This document shows, in pieces, positions 1 to 5,500 of a DNA stretch of 11,315 bases. A program made the position numbers and the translations under genes. Positions within the stretch are counted from its first letter, which is position 1. Each line of letters begins with the position of its first letter. This stretch comes from Pavlovales sp. CCMP2436 (Eukaryota; Haptophyta; Pavlovophyceae; Pavlovales): assembly GCA_026770615.1 (NCBI GenBank), contig MU632130.1, positions 11,392 through 22,706 on the forward strand. Direction: 5' to 3'. The notes beneath the pieces were generated by a model. It was not told the DNA's origin. It saw only the letters and a program-made list of their open reading frames with translations, and ran no database searches.

Positions 1-110
1 CTTGGGCGCCACCGCGCGTGCCGATGGATCTCCGGTAGTGTGCCCGGGCAAGGGCGTTTAGGGAGATGATCTGCTGGTTGCTGTTTGTCGTGTTCCCAAG
101 CTGGGCAGCG
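1..110. other. GC-rich flank left of the AT-rich block
   Basis: This stretch is clearly richer in G+C than the next 3.7 kb. Composition changes sharply at about 108-115, where the AT-rich LamG-like reading frame begins in mid-domain. On the minus strand one frame is open across the whole stretch, giving a peptide that includes QLGNTTNSNQQIISLNALAR; both plus-strand frames I followed hit stops. It could be the end of a host or transposon exon. I do not recognise the peptide, and 110 bases are too few to judge. The edge may be an old integration junction, a deletion point or an assembly join. Confidence 0.3.
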
Positions 111-111
111 A

Positions 112-1164
112 TCACCATTCGATTTCAAGAATATTACTGATTCATCTTATCAAAAAATGTTTTCAATCGGCGACTATTTTGTTACTTCCGCTGATAATAC
201 AGAAGCCGAATGTGAAGCTGTAAGCGTTTTATTTAATTCAACAACTATGAGAGTACGATTTCCTCGATTAGGACCTTCCAGAAGAACATTTACTTTGGAT
301 ACTATCGATACAAATGTATGGAGACATTATGACGTAGTAATATCAAATATTGGAAAAATTTATATTTATATCGATTATACCTTACAAACATATTTAGCGA
401 CAGGAGCTAATATAAGTGTGCTTAGATTATTTACATCCGATAATTTAACTATAACTTGATTAAAAATATATTCAAGCACTTGCTTACTTGAATATTTAAA
501 AATATATTTAAAATCATCATTGGCAGAGACACAGATCGATGATTTGACCCTAGCATTAGAGACACCAGTCGCCGAATATTTGCTATATGATAACAAAGAT
601 ACTAGTGGTAACCAAGCCCATCTATCTAGAACGATCACCGAGCAGGGTTGCAATATTGACGGGAATCAGTGGATACGAAGAGGCGATTTGTCCGCATTTG
701 TAAGCACGTTACCAAGGCAAATAATACCTTCATCGAGCGTTGGAACTGGGTTTACTATGAGCTTTGATGTAAAACTTTTTATAGCTTCTCCTAATCAAAC
801 TAGCGTGGTATTTGCAATTAGTACACTAATAAACACAAATTATTTTTCGAGTACTCAAGTCTATAATTCAGGTCTTAACTTCCGACAATTAAGTAACTGT
901 GGTTCTCAGTTCATATTTGTCGAAGCAAACGGAAGCTACATTCAAACTCACACTAGTAACTCAGCAATTCTGAGTGTAAACAATTGGACTAATATAACAA
1001 TTCAAATACCATCATCATCGTCTGTCGTATTAAATTGTTGGGTCGATGGTGTTTATATTTTGTTACCAAGTACAAATTATACTGATATTGTGACATGGGG
1101 GTGGACAAGTGGATTAGATTTGTGGAGATTTAGAATATACGTTGTTTATCTGATAGCCCATAGT
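112..1164 (+). CDS. LamG repeat gene, segment 1 (two domains)
   Basis: Open in one frame apart from a single TGA at 457-459. The first part is the back half of a LamG-like domain: WRHYDVVISN is followed by a beta strand reading GKIYIYIDY, the usual 'ligand face' strand of the fold. Reading resumes in the same frame after the TGA with LKIYSS, so the TGA sits where the closing strand of the domain should run, consistent with a nonsense change. From about 565 to 1140 there is a whole second domain (FTMSFDVKLF, then NWTNITIQI, then VVLNCWVDGVYI, then LWRFRIY). No ATG opens the segment. Several stops in all three frames follow at 1161-1184. Confidence 0.6.
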
Positions 1165-1184
1165 TGAGTACCATAAAAATTTGA

Positions 1185-2140
1185 TTAAATGACACGATAC
1201 CTTCAAGCGATATTGTTAACAGGCGTTTAGATGCTATCGATCCACCTATGACGCTATCCTTTAATAAGCAAAATCAAAAATATATAGATTTTAGAATTCA
1301 AACTATTAATAATGCTTGCATGAATTTTTTGAATGATTATGATAAATGTTTAATCCGAGCTACTTTAATTTCGAAACAAAACATATTATTGACAGGTCCT
1401 ATAGATTTAACAGCAATTAGTATACCATCGACAGCATGGTTCAAAGGTAGTTTATTAGCACTTTATGATGTCGTGGGGAATTTGCCATCACCAACAACAT
1501 CATCGACAGCAGTAATATATCCTAATAGCACATATTTACAATCAATCAAATTTGAAAATTTTACTATTAATAATAATTCATATGTACAATTTGCTTTAAG
1601 CGATCCAAATCGGTTTGATATAAAAAATTATTCATTCTCGTATATTTATATGAACGACACCGTGGTACCATATTCATACAATTTAATTCTTAGTATCAGA
1701 TTTGCAACGATTCTCGATTTACCGATGCCGAGCAAACTGGATTTTAATCGAGGTTTATCGTTCGATTTTCAAAACATTACAGGTACAACATCAGTCAATT
1801 GTGATATACAAACACTGAATACTATTACCGGTTTAGATGTTCTGACCATTGATAATGTCGATTACACGCTTGGGGGTGTGACTCGATTTGATTTTACAAT
1901 CTCTAAAACGAGGCTGTTGACTGTTTACATCAATGGTCAGAATTCTAGCGTTCAATTAACCAAACCTATCAATATTATTGGTAAGTATAATATTAAACTT
2001 CATCAACGAAAATACACGAGTGGAGAATCATTTACAACTGTAAAAATGTGGCGTAAATGTGTCACGTCGAATCGTCCATCTATAGAGCATTTGAATTACG
2101 ATGAAGGATACAAGACCTTAGCGCCGTGCGTCCTACTAAA
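1185..2140 (+). CDS. LamG repeat gene, segment 2
   Basis: Open in a new frame from just after a TGA at 1182-1184. The first ATG is at 1248, but the frame and protein-like sequence extend upstream of it (NRRLDAIDPP), so 1248 is probably not a true start. The middle is Asn/Ser/Tyr-rich beta structure that I cannot assign. From about 1745 to 2050 a LamG-like domain is visible: LSFDFQNITG, then TRFDFTISKTRLLTVYINGQ, closing with TTVKMWRK. The frame stays open to 2177, but protein-like sequence switches to the next frame between about 2110 and 2150. Confidence 0.55.
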
Positions 2141-2581
2141 CCGAGAACGCTACTTTATAAAAATGGTACAGGATTAAACAATCTTGTCGGATCAAATTTA
2201 GTGTTGCGCACAGGATCGTCGTATTTTGCTATACCATATAATGAAAATGCGACTGGTGCAAATTCACGAGAAGATGGTGCTACTTGTGATGTAATCGTAC
2301 CGCAAAATGCTAATTCTATTGGTGTGCATTTAACATGTTCAGATTCGGTTGCGTTTGGTTACGTTATGTCGTGGGGTAATCCTACTGATACGCGAACTAA
2401 TGGACAAAGTGCTTTTACTATTATATTTGACATATTGATAACGTCACAATTGTCTTTAGACGGTTTAACAATGGATATAGGTGACGTATCAAATTTTTCC
2501 AAATTTATAGTAATAGGTCTGCAAAATTTGGGACAGCTTGCTAAAGTCATTAATGATTTGATAGAACAACAACTTAGTAAT
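2126..2581 (+). CDS. LamG repeat gene, segment 3
   Basis: Starts a new domain (LLYKNGTGLNNLVGSNLVLR) overlapping the tail of the previous frame, and runs through FTIIFDILIT and LTMDIGDVSN. The frame is open to 2617, but the protein-like reading leaves it at a run of four C at 2582-2585: in the neighbouring frame the domain finishes properly with SDNGSKIGW and VDVKIYPDG. One missing C at that run would join the two frames. Confidence 0.55.
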
Positions 2582-3084
2582 CCCCTATTGTTGCATCCGA
2601 TAATGGTAGTAAAATAGGATGGACTAAACCCTCGGGCGGTGTAGATGTCAAAATATATCCCGATGGAGCTAAAGATATTGGAATTATTTCGATAATTTAT
2701 ATAGTCAAACCAAATACATTATATTATAGTCAATTACCGCCCACGTTTGTAAACCAGACTATAAATCGGTCTTTGACGGTTACACGTCAAACAAGCAGCG
2801 GATTAACAAATACGATAATTTTTAGATATAACTCTTACACTGCTTTGCCGATTTTTATAATAACATATGCAGCCGATTTGCCACGTGCATGGTTAGGCGA
2901 TAATGAACTTAGTTCGGAAATAGTCGACGTCGAAACATCATTTGTAGAATATCGATTTAATACTAATCTTAATGATATCAGCAGAAGGAATATAACACTA
3001 ACACGATCTGGCACAGGGACAACTGACACGTTATATAGTGATAGCACTCTGGGAACAGGTTACGGATATATCAAAGTTGAACCC
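2582..3084 (+). CDS. LamG repeat gene, segment 4
   Basis: Closes the preceding domain (VDVKIYPDG, about 2650). It then encodes about 80 residues of unassigned Thr/Asn/Tyr-rich beta structure between domains (PPTFVNQTINRSLTVT onward), and opens another LamG-like domain at FVEYRFNTNLNDISRRN (about 2940). The frame stops at 3100-3102. Protein-like sequence moves to the next frame at a CCCC run (3082-3085), continuing as TVYANIATTNTFISIAS, and moves again near 3142. Here one extra C would explain the shift, the opposite sign to the break at 2582. Confidence 0.55.
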
Positions 3085-3176
3085 CTATACAGTTTATGCT
3101 AATATAGCGACAACTAATACATTTATATCGATAGCTTCTAAATAGGTGGTGCGACTGGTATGCGATTGTTGTTTAA

Positions 3177-3851
3177 ATAAAATTAAATAATACAACAACT
3201 AAAGACACGCCGATATTAACGATAGGCAAGCGTCCGAAAATTACCGATCTAGGCGTTAACACTATGAGCAGTGGAGCAGGTAATTTATCACGTGGTATGA
3301 TGTTACGAATCAACGATCAAAAGCTTTCGTATATGTTCATCGATGCTAATGGTAATTATACGCAAATAAATGCATTCGCAAGCTATAGCGGCAGTGACGG
3401 TTTACTATCGACTACCGCATGGACACAGGTTGAGATCGTTATTAATCGATTAGTAGGTACAGATAACAATATTTTAATTGATTTGTATTTTAATAACGTA
3501 AAAGCGACGACTACATTGACAAATACTAGCACTGAATTTGATATGTCATACAGTGGTGGTTTAGAAAATAATTTATTGCGTTATACTGGTTATAGCGAAG
3601 CCCACAATATTGCCGATTTTAAAATATATTTAAGTGACAATCGTACGGCACGAACTACTTAAAATACGCTAGATTTTGGCGGCAATACGCCTTTAGTTAC
3701 TAATACTAATAATTTGCACATGGGCGTTATCAATAATAGCATAAGTGCAGCCGTAATTAAGACGTGGATACCATACCCCGATAAGGTCCTAGGCATGACA
3801 GTAGTCTCGTCAACCGAACATTTAGAACGAGAAGACATGATAAATTTATAA
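3177..3851 (+). CDS. LamG repeat gene, last domain and tail
   Basis: Open from 3177 (the ATG at 3264 lies inside the domain, so it is not a convincing start) to a TAA at 3660-3662, then open again in the same frame to TAA at 3849-3851. The domain is the clearest of the set: WTQVEIVINRL, then IDLYFNNVKATTTL, then AHNIADFKIYLSDNRT. After the internal stop a 62-codon tail ends in STEHLEREDMINL; it reads like a genuine C-terminus with no LamG features. Confidence 0.6.
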
Positions 3852-3859
3852 AAAAATAA

Positions 3860-4083
3860 TTAAGTTGTTATCTTCTTGTCATCATCAATAATCTGCGTTA
3901 ATTTGATGATAGCTTTTGTATATTCAAAAAAAAATGTACGATATAAATTAAGAAATTCATTATCAAGAGTTATTTCATCGGCTAAACGTTCTTCATTGTG
4001 AAACAAGGATAATTAATGTTCAATTTTTACCTTGACACCATCCATTTCTTGGTATATTTTCGTTTTTTATAGTTATTATCCAT
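3860..4083 (-). pseudogene. Small AT-rich virus-like gene, broken
   Basis: Reading on the minus strand from an ATG at 4083, the first codons give a very basic N-terminus (MDNNYKKRKYTKK). A frame change follows within a few codons, then a TAA at 4013-4015. After it comes a long coherent run (LSLFHNEERLADEI, then FLNLYRTFFFEYTKAIIKL) ending at a stop at 3860-3862. The intact form would be about 73 residues, with a basic start and an amphipathic helical C-terminal half. I do not recognise the family. The gene ends 8 bases from the end of the LamG gene on the opposite strand, a compact convergent layout typical of viral genomes. Its ATG follows the AT-rich leader motif shared with the gene at 4603-4707, which supports it as real despite its size. 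Confidence 0.42.
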
Positions 4084-4118
4084 TGCTAGTTATATATATA
4101 TATCAGAAAAAAATATCG
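4084..4118 (-). promoter_or_regulatory. Shared AT-rich leader motif, copy 1
   Basis: On the minus strand the sequence just before the ATG at 4083 runs GATA, a run of T, CTGATATAT, more alternating AT, then ACTAGCAATG. The same order of elements with closely similar sequence lies directly before the ATG at 4707. A short motif ending at the start codon fits a viral promoter with a very short 5' untranslated region. This is an inference from two copies only. Confidence 0.45.
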
Positions 4119-4150
4119 TGAAAATAGCGCAATCCAATAGTCGCGTTAAA

Positions 4151-4245
4151 TTATTTATTAACTTTAAATTTAGCGGACACATTAGCAAATTTTGTGTCAA
4201 TATCTCTGTCGAGTAATGTGTTAATATGTATATATATATTAATGT
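4151..4245 (-). pseudogene. 3' fragment of a small virus-like gene
   Basis: On the minus strand this stretch reads INTLLDRDIDTKFANVSAKF and ends at a TAA at 4151-4153. It looks like the C-terminus of a protein. Going upstream it runs into an (AT)n stretch and then a GC-rich island, with no start codon of its own. The matching frame and the flanking sequence suggest it is the displaced end of the small gene whose 5' part lies at 4603-4707. The two would give a protein of about 58 residues. The spacer between its stop and the next minus-strand ATG (4083) is only about 67 bases. Confidence 0.35.
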
Positions 4246-4590
4246 AGGGGGGTTCGGGCTGGCGGTACGTTTCAAGTTCAAGTCAGGCTGATCTAAGCGC
4301 TCTGACGCAGGCTCCTACGCGCTACGCCGAAGTGGGGAGCTGGTAGAAGTGGTGGATGATGAGGAAGCCGAAAACAAAGCGCTGGAGTCGCTGCGCAACG
4401 CGGGGCCGCCCGACAGTGCGCAAGCAAGCGAGTCCATCGGTGATCCCAGCGGTGACATATCGCTGGGAAGCGATGTGGTTTTGAATGTCGAGAACTCGTG
4501 TGCGCGTGCAGGGCGCGGGCCGCAGCGCGGGGGCGCGGTGGAAGGACTGGTTGAAGAGGGAGTTGAAGGAGCCGAGACGTCGAGCATATA
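4246..4590. other. GC-rich island inside the AT-rich block
   Basis: About 345 bases of GC-rich sequence with sharp edges against (AT)n on both sides. On the plus strand a frame is open from 4290 to 4606 with an acidic, soluble-looking sequence (LVEVVDDEEAENKALESLRN) and no ATG. On the minus strand another frame with an ATG at 4587 gives a Ser/Pro-rich peptide of 90 residues. I cannot decide which, if either, is coding; the plus-strand reading looks more protein-like. Similar AT-rich words flank the island (an ATTTATACGCATTA-like 14-mer on both sides, 11 of 14 matching), as expected for an insertion with target duplication. It could be a captured host exon, a short non-autonomous element or an introner-like insertion. 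Confidence 0.4.
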
Positions 4591-4602
4591 TATATCATCA
4601 TA

Positions 4603-4707
4603 CTAATGCGTATAAATATCATGTTCAGTTGATAGTGGTACTTTATCAAATTGGATAAATTTAGTGGTATATGGATTGGGACACAAAGGATAGGGAGTGT
4701 TAACCAT
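4603..4707 (-). CDS. Small virus-like ORF, probable 5' part of a split gene
   Basis: A 34-codon frame on the minus strand, beginning MVNTPYPLCPNPYTTKF and ending STEHDIYTH before a TAG at 4603-4605. It starts at an ATG immediately after the second copy of the shared leader motif. The stop falls exactly at the edge of the GC-rich island. On the far side of the island the coherent peptide at 4151-4245 begins with a similar stretch (NIYIHINTLL compared with DIYTH), so the island probably interrupted one small gene. I do not recognise the family. The length alone would not justify a call; the leader motif and the position do. Confidence 0.38.
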   Translation of the reverse strand: MVNTPYPLCPNPYTTKFIQFDKVPLSTEHDIYTH

Positions 4708-4739
4708 TACTAGCTATACATATATTAGAAAAAGATATC
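4708..4739 (-). promoter_or_regulatory. Shared AT-rich leader motif, copy 2
   Basis: On the minus strand this reads GATATC, five T, CTAATATATGTATA, GCTAGTAATG, with the ATG at 4707. It matches copy 1 (4084-4118) almost throughout, with a 2-base gap in the AT stretch and a few substitutions. Similarity fades gradually further upstream. Confidence 0.45.
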
Positions 4740-4867
4740 TTAAAAATTTAGCCGAATCTTGTCCAACCCCTTCCCCACCCTTTACATTATACTAATATAT
4801 ATATACTTTTTAACCTTCATAAGAGAAATATATAGAATATAGAATATAATATAGGTAGAGAAAAAGG

Positions 4868-4977
4868 TAGTTAATCGGTGCTAGGGGTGCTAGTCAAAAC
4901 CAAACAATTTACACAGAGAGAACTCCCAAATTATAAAAAGTTTGGTTTTGGGTAGCAACCCTAGGACCGATTAACTA
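4868..4977. mobile_element. MITE-like foldback element, TA-flanked
   Basis: Arms 4868-4905 and 4940-4977 are inverted copies of 38 bases that match at 34 positions, with a 34-base loop between them. The outer ends read TAGTTAATCGG and CCGATTAACTA. A TA dinucleotide at each border fits a Tc1/mariner-type target duplication, making the element itself about 106 bp. It has no coding capacity. A non-mobile regulatory hairpin is possible but less likely given the TA borders. Confidence 0.6.
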
Positions 4978-5083
4978 TATGTACTATTGACCCAGTTGAA
5001 CACCATCCGGCCATCATTGACGCCATACCATACTGTCGTGAGTATATAAGCATTTATCGATATCTATCAATATTTGTCAATAT

Positions 5084-5143
5084 AATAGGTTAAACAGTGA
5101 CCGAATAGGTTGAACATCGACCGTATGGGTGTAACAGCGGCCG
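5084..5143 (+). repeat. Three 20-bp tandem repeats
   Basis: Exact 20-base period: 5084-5103, 5104-5123 and 5124-5143. Each unit has the pattern (A/T)AT(A/G)GGT, then (T/G)(A/G/T)AAC, and ends (A/G)(C/G)CCG or GGCCG. Units 1 and 2 differ at only a few positions; unit 3 is more diverged. They end 2 bases before a TATA box, so they may be protein-binding sites of a promoter. Confidence 0.7.
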
Positions 5144-5145
5144 AG

Positions 5146-5153
5146 TATAAATA
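5146..5153 (+). promoter_or_regulatory. TATA box candidate (TATAAATA)
   Basis: A perfect TATAAATA directly follows the 20-bp repeats. In an AT-rich stretch this can occur by chance, but the repeats beside it make a core promoter plausible. The next coding sequence on this strand starts about 350 bases away. Confidence 0.35.
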
Positions 5154-5179
5154 GAGTAGTGAGATATAGACGTGTTCAT

Positions 5180-5276
5180 ACGGCATTCTGTAGTACCTTA
5201 TCCGTGCCTTATTAGTGACTACGTCACGGGCGGCCTATGTATCAAAACCTTTCAATATGTGACGGCATTCTGCAGT
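5180..5276 (+). repeat. Direct repeat pair, 15 bp, 82 bp apart
   Basis: ACGGCATTCTG(T/C)AGT occurs at 5180-5194 and 5262-5276 with one difference. A palindrome, GTGAC-TAC-GTCAC, lies between them at 5215-5227. Function unknown. Confidence 0.5.
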
Positions 5277-5427
5277 GCACTGAAGTAACTGACAATAACT
5301 TTATGAATGGTGCGAAAATATCATAAAATCGTCGAATAACCATAACATAATGGTGAGAGATAATATAAATATGCGATAGGTGCGGTTTCCGTACCATAAT
5401 GCTATGTATATATAAGCTTTATAAGCA

Positions 5428-5493
5428 TTTATTAGTATTTGTTAGTATTTATTAGTATCAGTCTTTGTCAGTCTTTGTCAGTTATTGTCAGTT
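5428..5493 (+). repeat. 10-bp period tandem repeat
   Basis: Three units of the type TTT(A/G)TTAGTA (5428-5457) pass directly into three of the type TCAGT(C/T)(T/A)TTG (5458-5487) and a partial unit. The array ends at TTCAG, 5500, where GC-rich coding sequence begins, so its last bases double as a possible splice acceptor. Confidence 0.65.
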
Positions 5494-5500
5494 AATTCAG

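Larger units (their letters stand above)
112..3851 (+). pseudogene. Broken multi-LamG/ConA-like repeat protein, virus-like
   Basis: One long AT-rich gene for a protein made of repeated beta-sandwich domains of the laminin-G/concanavalin-A-like type, which usually bind glycans or form virion or cell-surface fibres. Domain starts are visible as VAEYLLYDNKDTSGN (about 565), LLYKNGTGLNN (about 2150) and FVEYRFNTNLNDISRRN (about 2940). Domain ends show the motif (F/V)(K/R)IY near 470, 1130, 2655 and 3620. The frame changes along the gene (phases 1, 1, 0, 2, 1, 2, 1, 0), with in-frame stops at 457-459 (TGA) and 3660-3662 (TAA). It has no usable start: the 5' end is lost at the GC-rich flank. The final stop is at 3849-3851. 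Codon use is AT-rich, unlike the GC-rich host exons downstream. I infer a remnant of an integrated algal virus or related mobile element; a decayed cellular lectin gene is the alternative. Confidence 0.72.
4746..5500. other. AT-rich region without a convincing gene
   Basis: No convincing coding frame on either strand. The longest ATG-initiated minus-strand frame that I followed here, starting near 5400, has about 53 codons and no recognisable features. The region holds the foldback element at 4868-4977, tandem and direct repeats, three TATA-like sites (5043, 5146, 5407) and a GTGAC-TAC-GTCAC palindrome at 5215-5227. The word ATAAGCATTTAT occurs near both ends (5047 and 5421). It may be a decayed mobile element or a long terminal repeat, or simply the upstream region of the next gene. 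Confidence 0.5.

Noticed and set aside
2582..3085. Programmed ribosomal frameshifting at the CCCC sites
   Set aside because: The two sites need shifts of opposite sign, and the gene also has internal stops, so random indels explain them better.
4090..4281. Minus-strand 63-codon ORF
   Set aside because: The neighbouring frame gives a far more protein-like C-terminus, and this frame runs through the leader motif of the next gene.
4293..4649. Minus-strand 118-codon ORF across the GC-rich island
   Set aside because: It spans three composition zones and is Arg/Pro/His-rich without any recognisable feature.
5084..5143. CRISPR array
   Set aside because: The 20-bp units are directly adjacent with no spacers.
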